Shown here piece after piece: positions 23,328 to 36,430 of a stretch of 64,000 nucleotides of DNA. Below the pieces are notes generated by a model. The model worked only from the letters and a program-made list of their open reading frames with translations, was not told the origin of the DNA and searched no databases. The stretch is from Ailanthus altissimus (Eukaryota; Streptophyta; Magnoliopsida; Sapindales; Simaroubaceae), in contig OX327686.1 in the NCBI GenBank assembly GCA_946807835.1, forward strand, positions 7,378,001 through 7,442,000. The letters run 5' to 3'. Position numbers and translations under genes: made by a program. The first letter of the stretch is position 1, and each line of letters opens with the position of its first letter.

Positions 23328-25655
23328 TATTGGGATTTGTGCTTACGTGCCATCCCTTTTATGTATAAATATTTGCTTTATGTTTATACAATTATGATTT
23401 TAATATATCACTAATTATTTTATATACAAATATGGTAAGATGCTTGTAACGTTTTAGACATTGTATGATCTGAAAGAGTTCAGATCTGATCTAAAAGAGT
23501 TTAGATCAGAACTAAGAGTTAGTAATGCTAAAATATATAAATGCTAAAAGATAGCACTGATAAGAGTTATTAGGTTATAAGAATTAGCAAAATCTAAAGA
23601 GTTAGAGCCTTGTCTGAAATGGGATAAAGACCTAATAATATATTAGTAATGACGTAGTTGCAATAAGTTGCAAATGGTGCCAAGAAATGTTGTTATGCAA
23701 ATATGTTCTTAAACTTAATGTTCCTGATCTATCTTCACTAATGCGGGTCTGTTAGTGAAGACCTTAATAAATATAGATCAGTGTATGTCTATATCTGGAT
23801 AGTCCAGATGGTTAGTCTTAGCAGACCATGAGTTTAGTAGAAATTCGTATAGAGATACAAGTATTCAGTAAGGACTGAATATTGAACAGACTCACAAAGA
23901 TCTCCAATAGACATCCCATAAAGCCGTCAATGGAGGATCTTTCGACTTGAGTAGTATTCGTGGTCCTTAGACCTGAGTGCCACGGTGGACTTGTTAGTGA
24001 TCCATCATACTTTGGTTCCACACATGTTAGATACCTTTCATGGTCTGACCGCTGGGTGTCGCTGGGTATGGTCCGATGTTAATGGAGTTCGGTGTGTACA
24101 GATATGGGATCCATCAACTCAATTGGGTGAGTAAAATATCCTGCAACTCCAAGATTGTATTTCAGAAAGTCTTATGGCTCTAAGCAGACATATCCAAGAA
24201 TTAATTTTATTCTCGAAAAAATAATATCGTAAAAGTGTTTACGGATATTATTTATTGAAATACTAATCTAGAGATAAGTTTATGGTTGAGCACATGGAGA
24301 CTTGACGGTGTTGATCTATATCTCCGCTCTTCTAGGATATTTATGATGGAAGGATTATACGAATATGTTATAACTTCAACTTGTATGGTCTAATGCGCCG
24401 TTTTGTAATATCTGTAACATGTGTGTGGGACATTGTTCACGGACATGTGAAATAGTTTCATATGACAAATCGGGCATGGACCTAAAGAGTCTCACAATAT
24501 GAAGTGTACTCGTTGTGCACTGGGGCGGTGAATTGGATTGAACAATTAATCAAACAATTTCCAGAAAAATGAAAAATGTTTCAAGGTTCCTTTTATTATT
24601 CACTTGTCAATAATTGAAGGTAAAATACATTATTGGTTTACAAGAGTTGTTAACTAATAAGAATTTGACAAGTGACATAATCTTGCTCCATAAATTATTT
24701 ACCATGTATTTACCTATTTACCTTACTTGGTAAATACATATATGGTAAATGTAAATATTCAAAATAGTTTTGAATTATTAATATTTTATATATTAATCAA
24801 ATTATTATTATTAATTGGAATAAGTGGCAAACACCATTTACTAATGGAGAATGCACTTGTTATTAATAATAAGGAAACTTTACCACTTTGTAATTCTTAA
24901 ATGATGCACTAAGGAAGTGGTAAAACCACTTAACATTGATTAAATGCCATTTACTCTCTAGAAATTGATTCAATTGGTTGAATCAAATTGGTGAGTGAAA
25001 AATATGATAGATAAATATTTGTAATGGCAAACATGGTTAAGTGGTGGTGGAGCACTAAGAGAAATCATTCTTTGCACTTAAGAAAGAATTGAAAGAGTTC
25101 AATTTGTGCAAGATAGAGTGAAATTCGTTCTAGGAGAAAAGAGAGAGAATTGAGAGCTTTTCCTAAGTGTTTTTCTCAAAGTGTTGAGAGAAAATGCAAA
25201 GGCTTACTAAGGTACAACATATAGAGTTGTAAAGAACTATAGAAAACATCTAATTCTTTTCATCTCTTGGTAGTAATCATTCATAAAGACAAATTGTTTT
25301 AAGTGTTAAAACAATCATTTGCTGGAAATTCAAGGCTGCCATTCTAGCTTCACAATCCCACCGGATTTAGTTGTGAACTAGAATTGTGCAAGGGAACACT
25401 TCAAGGTGAGCTCAACAAATTGAAGCTTGGAGTTCTTGAAGAATTGTAAAGCTACTTTCATAACCGGGTAGGTTATTTATTTGTTATTCATTTTATATCA
25501 TGCATGAAATATATATATGAGATATATATGTACTTGAATGATCATACATGCTTGAATATGTTACATATTGTTTAATATGTATGAATACTTCCGTTGCGTA
25601 TTTAATTTTTGAAATTATACACATCTATACACATCACACACCATATCACACAACA
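23328..25655 (+). mobile_element. Long-LTR family copy A (solo LTR) nested in copy B
   Basis: It begins TATTGGGATTTGTGCTTACG (family start TGTTGGG with one change) and ends CACAACA at 25655. It is flanked on both sides by TATAT (23323-23327 and 25656-25660). The duplication is compatible with a 5-bp target duplication but low-complexity. Conserved family blocks include GTGCCACGGTGGACTTGT, CTTTCATGGTCTGACCGCTG and CGTTGTGCACTGGGGCGG. Length is 2328 bp, with no gag or pol. Confidence 0.75.
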
Positions 25656-27369
25656 TATATATATAATAAAATATTAATATAATATAATATATATAATAAT
25701 AATAAAATAATCATAATAGGTGCCAACTATTTTACACCTAAAATATAATATTATTATATATAATATAATAAAATAATATAAAATAAAAATAATTATATAA
25801 TATAATAAGAGAGATATTTTAATTATTTAATAATTAAATAATTAAAGTGTGAAATGACTATTTTGTCCATCATAAATAGTTACCAAGTCTATCTCTTAGT
25901 GGGTTCCATCAAATCCCACACTCGGGTAAACTCAACTGAGAGTCTACAATACGCTAGGTGTCATATACAATTAGTAAATAATAATTATTAACTAATTGTT
26001 GTATTTAACACTTAAATACAGACACACACGTATTCTTGTGGTAGTGCTGAATATTGCTGAATTAAACAATTTAATTCAGCACGTTGTCCCAGTGCACAAC
26101 GAGTACACTCTATATCGCGGGACTCCCTAGGTCCTACGTCTAATTCATCAAATGAAACTATTTCATGAGTCTGTGAGCAATGCCCTACACACGTCACGGA
26201 TATTACAAACCAGCGTGTTGAACCATACAAGTTGAGATTACAACGCATATGTATAGTCCTTCCGTCATGATATCATAGATGTGCGGGGATATATATTATC
26301 ACCGTCAAATCCCCTAGTGCTCATCCATGTCTTATCTATAGACTTATATCTCATTGAATAATATGCGTAAACTCATTGTTGTATTGTTCCATCCTAACGG
26401 AACTCTTTCTCGGGATTAATAATTATGGTCACAAGACTTTTTGAGATACATTCTCGAAGCATCTAGATATCAAACTCCCTGTACAAGTTAATGGATCCCA
26501 TATCTGTATACACCGGACTCCATAAGTATCGGACCATACCTAGTGACACTCAGTGGTCACATCATGAAAGGTCTGTAACTTGCGTGGAACCAAAGTACGA
26601 TGGATTACTTACAAGCCCACCATGGCATTCAAGTCAAAGGACTACGTATACTATTTAACTCGGGAGGACCCTTGGTTGATGGCTTATATAGGATGTCTAT
26701 TGGAGGCCCTCATGAGTCTGTCTCATATCCAGTTCTAACTGGATACCCATATATCAATACGAGCTCTAAGCTCACAGTCGGCTAGGAACGACCATCTATA
26801 CCCTATAGGTACGACATATGCTGATCTATATATAAAGGTATCCACCGACAGACCCGCATCGGCAGAAATAGATCAGGGACAATTATTCGAGAACATTCTT
26901 GCGTAACTAGCATTTTCTAGCACCCGATTGCAACTCTTGTAACTATACAGTTACTGGTATATTCCTAGGTCTATGTCCTATTACAGATAAGGCTCAAACT
27001 CTTAGATCTGCTGAGTATTATAACCAGCTAACACTTAGTTGTGTTAACATTTAATATTTATATCTCTCAACATGGCTAACTGTAAGCCCTTATCTAAACT
27101 CCTTTAGATCTGACCTGAACTTCTTCAAATCTACAATGTCTGTAACGTTTCATTGCATAATACCATATTAATGAGTATTAGTGATTTAATAGGAATGTAC
27201 ACTTGTATAAATATATAAGTATATGTACATTTAGGGATGGCACGTAAGCACCGACCCTAACAATCCTTGCATAAAATGTCTTGATATTTTGGTTTAGACT
27301 CTTCGTGAAGTTAAAGATCATCTATTTTGATATTAATGAAAATTATAAGACTTAGTATTGGCACAAATA

Positions 27370-27960
27370 AGAATTAACATCTATATAGTACAATGGCTAA
27401 GACATGGAAGAAAATGAAGACAACAATTTCGTTGAAACTATAGCAATGGTGCATGAAGCATATCGGCATTATGACTTTACTGATGGACCTATAGACTTAT
27501 GGAAAGTGTTAATAAACCTTTGTACCCCAGTTGCTCCAAATACACAAAGTTATTTAGGCTGATGAAGTTGTACAACTTGAAAAGAAAACATGGTGTACTA
27601 GAAAAGGATTTTTTTGACTTGTTGAGTTGTGTACATGATATTCTATCTAAAAAACTTTATTACCTTTATCAATTTATAATACCAAAAATATACAAAGTGT
27701 GTTCGGCTTGGAGTATGATAAAATACATACTTGCTCAAATGATTGTATCTTGTTTAAGAAGAATTATAAGTATCTTAATGAATGCCCTTCATGTGAAAAT
27801 TGAAGGTGAAAAGAATCAGGGTAAAGAGAAGATTAACAAAAGAACCCAAATTTCTAGCAAAATGTTATAGTATTTTTAAATCATTCCAAGGCTGAGACAT
27901 ATGTTTTAGTCACCATAAACTGTCAAAGACTTAATATGACGTGTATATGAGAGATAGAAG
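27370..27960 (+). pseudogene. CACTA TNP2 transposase, N-terminal remnant
   Basis: Frames read TIAMVHEAYRHYDF, then KPLYPSCSKYTKLFRLMKLY and LEYDKIHTCSNDCILFKKN in neighbouring frames. The order PLYPGC..TKL, then KI.AC.NDC.LY.K, then CP.C is the signature N-terminal part of plant En/Spm-type TNP2 transposases. Frameshifts are visible (the second and third pieces lie in different frames). The sequence continues beyond solo LTR copy C at 30155. Confidence 0.85.
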
Positions 27961-27973
27961 GATAGTATGCTTT

Positions 27974-30154
27974 TGTTGGAGCTGGTGCTCACGTGCCATT
28001 CCAATATTGTATGAATATTAATTGTTAATATTTATATAATAAACATTTCGAATAAAGATTGTTAATATCATATTAATATGGTATAATGCTTGTAACATTA
28101 CAGACATTGTTTGATCTGAAAGAGTTCAGATCTGGTCTAAAGGAGTTTAGATCAGAACTAATAGTTAGCAAAGCTGAGAGTTATAAATGCTAAAAGTTAG
28201 CACTGTTAAGAGTTAGCAGGTTATAAAAGTCAGCGAGGTCTAAAGAGTTAGAACCTTGTCTATAATGGGACAAAGACCTGAGAGTATACTTGTAATGATA
28301 TAGTTGCAAAGAGTTGCAATAGGTGTTAAGAAATATCATTATGTAAGTATGTCTCAAAGATAATGTTCCTGATCTATAATCACCAATGCGGGTCTATCGG
28401 TGATTCACATTATATAGATTACTATATGTCTATATCTGACTTGTTCAGATGGTTGTTCTTAGCTGACCATGAGCTTAGAGCTTGTATAGGCATGCGGGTA
28501 TCCAGTCAGGACTGGATACTGAACAGACTTATGAGGACCCCAATAGATATCCTATGACACCGTCAAAGGAAAGTCCTCTCGAGTTGAGTAGTATTCGTGG
28601 TCCTTTGACCTGAGCGCCACGGTGGTCTTGTGAGTGATCCATCATGCTTTGGTTCCACATATGTCAGAGACCTTTCATGGTCTGACCGCTATGTGTCGCT
28701 GGGTATGGTCCGATGCTCATGGAGTCTGGTGTGCGTAGATACGGGATCCGTCAGCTTACGCAGGTAAGTTGTATATTCGATGCTCCGAGATTGTATTTCA
28801 TAAAGTCTTGTGGCCACAAGCATAAACCCGGGAAAAGAGTTTCCCATAGGGTTAAACAATATAGCAAAAGTGTTTGCGTATATTGTTTATCGAGATACGA
28901 ATCTGGAGATAAGTTTATGGATGAGCAAATGGGGATTTGACGGTGCTGATCTATATCCCCGCACATCCAGGATATAAATGATGGAAGGATTATACGTATA
29001 CGTTATGACCTCAACTTGTATGGTCTGACACGCTGATTTGTAATATTCGTAACGTGTGCGTGGGGCATCGATTACGGATTAATGGAACAGTTCCATTTGA
29101 CAAATCGGGTGTAGACCTAGAGAGTCCCAATATGAAATGTACTCTTTGAACACTTGGGCAGTGTACCGTATTGAATTGTTCAATACAGTATAATTCAGCA
29201 ATTACTAAGGTTACGTTAACTAAAGTATGTGGTTAAATTGGTGGGACCCACTTTAGGTTAACTTGGTAACCGAGTAAGGATATAATAGTAATTTCACTTT
29301 ATGATTATTTAATTGTTAAATAATAAAAATAAATATTTATTTATTTAATTGTTAAATAAATTAATTTAACATAACTAAGGTTAAAAGTTAACTATATAGT
29401 TAAGTTAAGTTAACCTTACTTAAAGGTTAAGTAAAGGTTAACCTAACCATAGTTAAGTTAGTTAACTATGGTTAAATTAATTAAATATTTATTAACTTAA
29501 AGGTTAAGTTAAAATAATCTAACTAAGGTTAAATGTTAACTAAGGTTAGGTTAAGCCAAATGAAATGCAAATGAAATTCAAATTAGTTTGGAATTAATGC
29601 ATTTGTATATAAAGTGAAATGAAATTGAAAATCATTAAGGTTTTAGATTTTAGGTTTTGCATTTTGGGAGCCAATTCAATTTGAGAAATTGAAATTGTTT
29701 GTTTTGTGTTTTAAATGTTAGAACAACAAAACAAATTGAATTAATGGTTACTAAATGTAATAACTAAAAACAAGATTTGTTTTATTTATTCAAGAGTTGA
29801 ATAAAAGGAAAAACAAATTTAATTAAGTTAAATGGTTTAACTTTGTAAAATGTTTAAGAGTTAAACACATATGCTGGATTAAGATGCTGCTATTCTAGAC
29901 AATCAAACCCACCTTTGTTGATTGCTAGAATTGATCAAAGATTCATTTCATGGTGGACTTCAAAGAAAATTAATCCAAAGGCTTCATAGGTAATATTTCT
30001 CAATCTCGAATTTCAGTTTAATCAAATGTTATTTTCTGTGTTCATTGTATTCAATCTTCCGCTGTGCACATGTATGTATGAGATATGTATATTGTTTGTA
30101 TGATGAACACAACCCACATGCAAGAACCCTAAGTAAATTCGCCCAAACCCAACA
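27974..30154 (+). mobile_element. Long-LTR family copy C, solo LTR with perfect target duplication
   Basis: Starts TGTTGGAGCTGGTGCTCACG and ends CCCAAACCCAACA. The 5-mer GCTTT flanks it at 27969-27973 and 30155-30159. A perfect 5-bp duplication with TG...CA ends and no internal region identifies a solo LTR made by LTR-LTR recombination. At 2181 bp it is the best reference copy of the family in this window. It is inserted within the TNP2 pseudogene of the CACTA element. Confidence 0.93.
29205..29565. repeat. GTTAA-rich short-period repeat in LTR copy C
   Basis: Dozens of GTTAAC, GGTTAAG and TAAGTTAA words recur on both strands over about 350 bp. The corresponding part of copy E (about 60340-60620) shows the same texture in the opposite orientation, so it belongs to the LTR. 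Confidence 0.7.
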
Positions 30155-32660
30155 GCTTTGTCATCCAACCGACTCTCTTTCATGATTATTTGTTGACAAA
30201 AAATGGCTCAAATTTGCTTTTGATAATAGAAACCTTAAATTAGCTCTTTTAACTTATGAAATCAATCCTTCTAGATCTTTAAATAGTTGATGTAGTTATT
30301 GGCCAGTTATACTCATAAATTGTAACTTCTACTAAAGTTGTGTATGAAGCAAAAATTCATGATGTTTTATCTTTGTTAATTTCGATCCTTGTCAATTGGG
30401 TAATGACATTGATATCTATTTGGCTCCATTAATTAATGACCTTAAAACTCTTTAGGATATGAGAGTTCAAGCTTATGATGCAAATAAGAAAGACTACTTT
30501 ACCTTGAAGGTTATATTGTTATAGACAATGAGTGATTTTCCTACATATTACAATTGTATTGTAAAAAGACTTAAGGCATATCCATATTATAAGTAGGAAA
30601 CTTTGCATCTAGGCTTTAACACTGTAAAAAGATTTGTTATATAGGCTAAAGGTGCTTTCTTCTGTTGAATCATTCATATGAATGCAGAAGAAAGCGTTTA
30701 ATATTAAACAATAGATTGGATCTCCATTTAATTCGTTGAGTGGTAAGAAAATATTATTTGCAATAGAGGGTATTGACCATACATATGGGAAAAAAAGGAA
30801 AAAAGAAATAGAACAACAAGAATGAAATAGATAAGGCACAAATTGGTGATAATGATTACTATTAGAAGAAGAAGTCAATATTTTTTGAACTTTCATATTG
30901 AAAATATTTTTGTATTTATCATTAATATGTTATACATATTAATGGCACTTTGTTAAACATTTTCGGTAAGACTAAATATGGTTTTAATGCAAGGTTAGAC
31001 CTTTTGGACATAAAGATAAGGATGAAATCGGGTCCAAAAGTTAATGGAAAAAAAAACCATGAAGGCTTACCTACAGCTTGCCTTACATTGAGTAGAGTTA
31101 AAAGAAAAAAGTTTTGTAAAGATGGGAAAATATTAAAGTGCCTGATGGTTACTGTTCAAACTTCAAGAACATTATGGTGATGGATGATTTGAAAAATTCT
31201 ATGATTAAAATCTCATGACTACTATATTTTGATGCAACAGTTTCTTTTAATTATGACGCGTTCAATTTCAACAATGCATGTGCAGATTACTATTACTAGA
31301 ATGAGTTTATTTTTTTAGTAGTTTGTATACTGCTATGGTTGACCTTGACAAGTTAGATAATTGTAAATTGACATTGTTATTACTTTGTGTTAGTTTGAGA
31401 AATACTTTTCATCTAACTTTTTGATATTATAATTCACTAGATAGTCCATCTTATCGAAGAAGTTAGGCTATATGGCTCAGTTTACCTAAGATGGATGTAT
31501 CCATTTGAAAAGCCATTGGTTACATTGTTAAGTGTTATCTTTGTTACGATTACATTGTTGAGTGTTTATCTTTGTTAAGGTATCAATGGAATTTTATGCC
31601 AAGTATTTTCATGTCTAGATGCCATTGAAAATCCTTATAGTTATAAGGATTAAATGGTGATTGACTGATCGTTAGCTGATGAAAAAATTATGGAAGTAGA
31701 ACGTGAAATGTAAAATCAAGCCCATTTTATATTTGACTTAATATCTCGAAGGTGCAACTTTATATTGAGTAAGTGCTTTCTTCCATCATAATTTTTGTTT
31801 TGTTTTTATACACTTAAACTTTTTAAGTTTCAACATGGTAACAACAGTTTTTTTTACTCATAAATTAGGAAGCATTTTATGGGGTTAAAGTAATGATAAC
31901 CACGTAATTCAAGTAATATGAAATGGTGCAAGACCAACACGGTCATACTTTTATTTATTGGTTCGAAGAGAAAATATGAGCATAAGAAATGTCATTATCC
32001 TTTTCTTTATGTTCTAACAAGCAATCAATTACTTATTCTTTACTACTTTTCATAATGCTTAATTTATAGGTTTCAAGTGTTATAGAGAATGAGGAGCCTG
32101 TATCACATATTATTGAATGGTTATCATGAGGATCTATTTGAGGTATGAAATTAATGATTTTTGGTTTCTTACAAATAACTAAGATAAGAATCTAGTTACT
32201 CAAAATAGTAGTGTTAGTTTAGTTGCAACGACAATGCAAATGTCTAGTGTCAAGGACCAAAATATTATATTGATGATATTGTCACTTTATAGAGTCATAG
32301 ATGAGAATTAGGACTTTGCCTATTATATGTTCAAGGTTTCAATTTTTAAGAGTAATTGGATTGACAACAGAAGTGGTGTGAAATTTGATGATCTTGAGTT
32401 TACAATTGTCAACTTGAAATATTTAGGTCATAAGTTAGACCCTTTTACATTAGCTTTTCAAGTCAAGCAAGTGTTCTATATTACTGACCAAGAATATGAG
32501 AAGTTAGCGATTATTTGCTCTTTGCTTGAAAGAGAAAATATTGTAAATTTAATAGTTGAAGAAGTTAATGATGTTATAGAGCATTCACCAATTATCAAAG
32601 AACCATTAAGTGTTAATTTGTGTGATGTGGATGTTGAAAATAATACAATGCACATATGAC
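30155..32660 (+). pseudogene. CACTA TNP2 transposase, C-terminal half with DUF4216-like region
   Basis: In order, with many stops and frame changes: WLKFAFDNRN, LGNDIDIYLAPLINDLKTL, YDANKKDYFTLKVILL, SDFPTYYN, GTLLNIFGKTKYGFNARLDL (30940-31020), KVPDGYCSN, VHLIEEVRLYGSVYLRWMYP (about 31446-31500). These follow the conserved order of plant TNP2 transposases, including the PxNDID-like and RWMYPFE motifs. At 32327-32659 FKSNWIDNRSGVKFDDLEFT and FQVKQVFYITDQEYEK match the DUF4216 domain usually found at the TNP2 C terminus. No functional transposase is possible from this sequence. Confidence 0.88.
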
Positions 32661-33199
32661 CCAATTATGATGTTATATGGCTAAAATGATATCAAATTAC
32701 TATGATAGTAAGTTGTAATATTGTTCTTTATTGTTTCTTCTTAGCATAGTGCTTGTTTAAAACTTATATGTTGATAATTTTTATTATATGCTGTTGTTTA
32801 TTATTTAAATGCTAGCAATTTATGATGTGAATTTTGTGGATTTTTTTGGTCACAAAGCTCTTCATTTTTTAAAAAAATTTCATCCTTCTTAAAAAAACCA
32901 GATTAACTTTTTAATTTAACAAAATTGAGCAAACAAAAACAAAACTCTAGCAATTCTGTTGTGATAGTAGCTAATTTTTGGATTCAAAAAGCTCATCTTC
33001 TATTAATATATCTAAATAACTTGTTTGAAGTTAGTCATATATCCACACTCAATACATATATGAGATAGTTTAGATTTGCCTTGCCCATCTTTATGGACTT
33101 GTTTGAAACTAATTTGCTAATGTTTATTATTTTTGACTAACTCATCTTTAAGTCTTGTTTTAATACAAAGATACTAATTTTTATTGTTTGTGCCATCAA

Positions 33200-34510
33200 A
33201 TAACTTATTTCTTATTATGATTTAGGATAAGGGGAGAAAATAAAAAATAAAAAGCCACTAATGTTAAATCTTGTAGTGAAAGTGATGATGATCTGTTAGA
33301 TCTAGATATTCAAACCACTAAGGGTTTAACAAATAAGTGTTAAACAAGAAAAAATATAAAGTTAAATACAGTCAAAAAGGTGTTCTTAAAGGTGACGAGA
33401 CACTTAAACTAACCAATATTGTTGGTGTTCTGGTACGATAATTAATTACAATTATTACACTGATTGGTATAAAGTACCTTCACCGATAAAGAAAATTCTT
33501 TGAATATTTATGTAAGTATTACACTTTGTAATTTATTTATTTTTATATCTAAAAAGCAATGCCTAAAGTTGAATATTTTATTAACTATACATTTTTTTAA
33601 TTTGAAGAGAAATTTTGAAGTTGATCATCGCAGTAAGAAGCAAGTATTCCATACCATGGTTGTGGCTTATAGATAGTTTTGATATCATTTAACAAGTGAC
33701 TACATCTTGCCAAACAAGGATAATCCTGAGATGTTGAGAGAGCAACCGATTGACTAGCATTGGATCAAATAAAATGTTAAATGGTACCATTGATAGAAGC
33801 ATGGCATGGAAATAGGCATGAAAGAATATGCAAGGAGGATATGACTCTAATGTTATGAAAAGTGATCCATAGAAAGATTATAATGTTTATATCAATTCTT
33901 ATTTTTTATATATTTTTTCATGATATGCATGTACTGGCTAATGAACTAAAGTTTATAATATTATTTTAGGCTCTTTTATAATTAAAGGCGTCCTTTCAAT
34001 CACTAGAAGACATCCATGCATTGAACATCTGTAAGGCATGGAGAAGTTTATTATTTGTAAACGCATATTTCAATATACAAATTAGTAAGGAGTTGTTAAA
34101 GTGGGAAAGAGAGTCATATGATAAGAAGTTTTCTAATATTAATGTAAAATTGGATTATCTAGCAGACAAGTTAAATAAAAACAACATGATGTCAGAAGTT
34201 GATAGTTCTAGTACTTTATGGATGGGCAAGTCAAATGTCGTAAGAGATTGGTAATGGATAATTGGATGAAAGAGGACATAGATGATTATGATGTAACTTG
34301 TTATAGTTAATTGTTATTTATTATATTTCAAAATTTGCTCTACTAATAACATTAACCCTGATTTTTATACAATGGCCTAAAAGAATGACATGTTCAACAC
34401 AGATGAAGAAACTCTTTAAGAAAAAGGCCAGTAAGACTCCGATAGAGAAGTTTAATGAAAAATCAGCCAAAAAAGGCTCGCAAAACTCTAAGAAGGAGGA
34501 GCTATGCCAC
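33200..34510 (+). pseudogene. TNPA-like second CACTA gene, decayed
   Basis: Pieces such as PNKDNPEMLREQPIDY (about 33705-33755) match the LP....PEMLKERP.D pattern found in plant Ptta/En/Spm (TNPA-like) proteins. A coiled stretch at 34021-34254 (LLKWERESYDKKFSNINVKL) and lysine-rich sequence at 34380-34500 follow. It is positioned, as expected, after TNP2. It is broken by stops. Confidence 0.55.
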
Positions 34511-35793
34511 TTTTAGGCATAAGGTAAATTTTTTACTCATGTAAATAAACTAATTTATAGATTACTTATCAATATATTGTCCTAGGTTATTCATGAAGAG
34601 ACTATTCAACCTCGCAAATCCCCAAGAAAGAAGATCCATGCTGTTAAATATTTTGTAACATAATATTTTAATTATGTTACTATTTAATGGACTTACATGA
34701 CTAAAAACAGTTTTTTTTTTCCTTAAATTCTATCATGATATAGCAATAACTCATACGACCTTTTTTTTAATCTAATAATGATGACCGAGTTGATGTTGGT
34801 TTTGAAACTCTTGTCAAACAGGCTCACACATCTCCAAGAAATAGGAGCCATTCCATACAAATAATGCATAAGGTAAATTGTTAAAACATTCTGTGGACTT
34901 ATGTTTGTTTATTTACACATACAAAGTAATATATAACCAACCCATCTTGTTTGTGTACTTGTCTTAGAATGATGATCAACTTGATGTTGTTTATAAAATT
35001 TCACTTATTAGCATCGTAGATCTTTGAGAAAGAATAGTCATGTTGGTTCTTGAGAAAAGGTTAATAAATTCATTATACAATGTATATATATAAATAAATT
35101 TTTATTATTATAATCTGACTAATATGTAACTAACACAATGTTTGGGCACTTTCCAAGATTGTTGATGAACACAAAATTGATGAAGATTCTTCTATTAAAG
35201 AGGTCCATACCACTTAAAAAGCAAAGAAGAATGCCACTCCTCGGTAGAAGATATAAATATTTTTAAGTAATAGAGAATTGATAATATGTGTTATTGAATT
35301 TGTTAAATAAAACATATATTCAAATAACATTATGGTTTTTCAATTGTTTTAAGATGTGTATGCCACTTCCAATACTGTAAGAAGTTAGGAAGAATACCCG
35401 AGGAGCAAGAGTCTTAGCATTTAGGAGATGTCCCAAACTTGAATCTTTTGCCAAGTTAGTGATGAGACTCTTTCCATCAAAGCAAAAAAAGTTAGTTTTG
35501 AGAAAGAGATCTTTGGTTTTCAATCAAGTACTGGGATATTTAAATACAATATGTGTAACATTGATGATCCTAGGGAAATTAGGTTTTACTACTATTTTTC
35601 TTTATATAATGTAAGAAAAAATTTAACATTTTTTTTATAATGATTTGTTTTGTTTTAGACATGAATTTCTTACAATTTATTTATAGGGCTCAAGTTACTT
35701 AGATGAAAAATTGAATCAGTTCGAAATGACCACCCAAATTAGCTTCATTAGTCTATTCTGTGTCTCTAATTGGATGGTTAGATGTAAGGACAA

Positions 35794-35833
35794 TGCGAAA
35801 TGATCGCATTTGACACATTGCGATCATTTCGCA
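35794..35833. repeat. Perfect 15-bp inverted repeat
   Basis: TGCGAAATGATCGCA (35794-35808) and its exact reverse complement TGCGATCATTTCGCA (35819-35833) are separated by ten bases. It lies in the CACTA debris, just before the Ulp1-like remnant. It could form a hairpin or be a dimeric protein site. Confidence 0.9.
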
Positions 35834-35939
35834 AATTGAGAATCAATTTGACACAGTCAATTGATTCTTATGTTTATAATCCCAAGTAATTTCTATTCTT
35901 TCATGCTTTCATTTAAATTTCATTCATCATTATTTGTTT

Positions 35940-36430
35940 TACTAACTTATTTTTTTAATTAGCTTTCACTAAGTTTTCGTGACAATTGACCTATCCAATA
36001 AATCTATTCATTATATGGACCCTTTGAGACAAAGTTTGCATTATGACTTGATGTTTATGTTATTACTATTCATTTTCTTATTACTACGTCAGTTTATGTT
36101 TATTGTGCTATATACTGACAGGCACTACTATCATTTGATAAATTTAGCACAATAAAGGAAACTATCCTAAGAAATATGTTCTGAAATGGGTTTTAGTAAA
36201 GGTAACATATACCACAAACTGTGCATGTACTTTGTGATTCAAATAAAAGACAAGTTCATTTAACATATCATTGTGCAGGCTCTTATTCAAGAGGAAAATA
36301 TTTAATGCGAATACTATATTATGACTTATATGAGGGACATTATAAATGATAAAAGTGTTATAAAGAAATTTATTAAGATTGATGGTGTCCACATGGAGTG
36401 GACAACTTTCATTTCTACCAAGTTTTGACA
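35940..36430 (+). pseudogene. Ulp1-like (C48) peptidase remnant
   Basis: TIDLSNKSIHYMDPLRQSL (about 35982-36036) resembles the strand and Asp motif following the catalytic His of Ulp1-type cysteine proteases. CEYYIMTYMRDIINDKSVIK (about 36307-36366) resembles the catalytic CGYYVMRYMRDI segment, here with Glu replacing Gly. Ulp1-like domains are known companions of plant CACTA and some Mutator-like elements. Stops interrupt the frame; introns are possible between the two pieces. Confidence 0.6.

Larger units (their letters stand above)
22697..27262 (-). mobile_element. Long-LTR family copy B (solo LTR), split by copy A
   Basis: On the minus strand the LTR starts TGTTAGGGTCGGTGCTTACG at 27262. 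It runs to about 25661, is interrupted by copy A, and resumes from about 23327 to about 22697, where CTCAACAACA-like sequence marks the end. The resumed part carries the CTAGCTCACCAAGCCCACCG block that corresponds to TCTAGCTTCACAATCCCACC in copy A, and a GCGACGAAAGCG block like the GCGCAACGGAAG motif of the family. Without the insertion it would be about 2.23 kb. No internal coding region is seen. Matching target duplications were not found at the outer ends. Confidence 0.7.

Noticed and set aside
23042..23397. Overlapping open frames on both strands
   Set aside because: Low-complexity pyrimidine/purine tract inside LTR copy B; phenylalanine/serine or lysine/arginine runs only.
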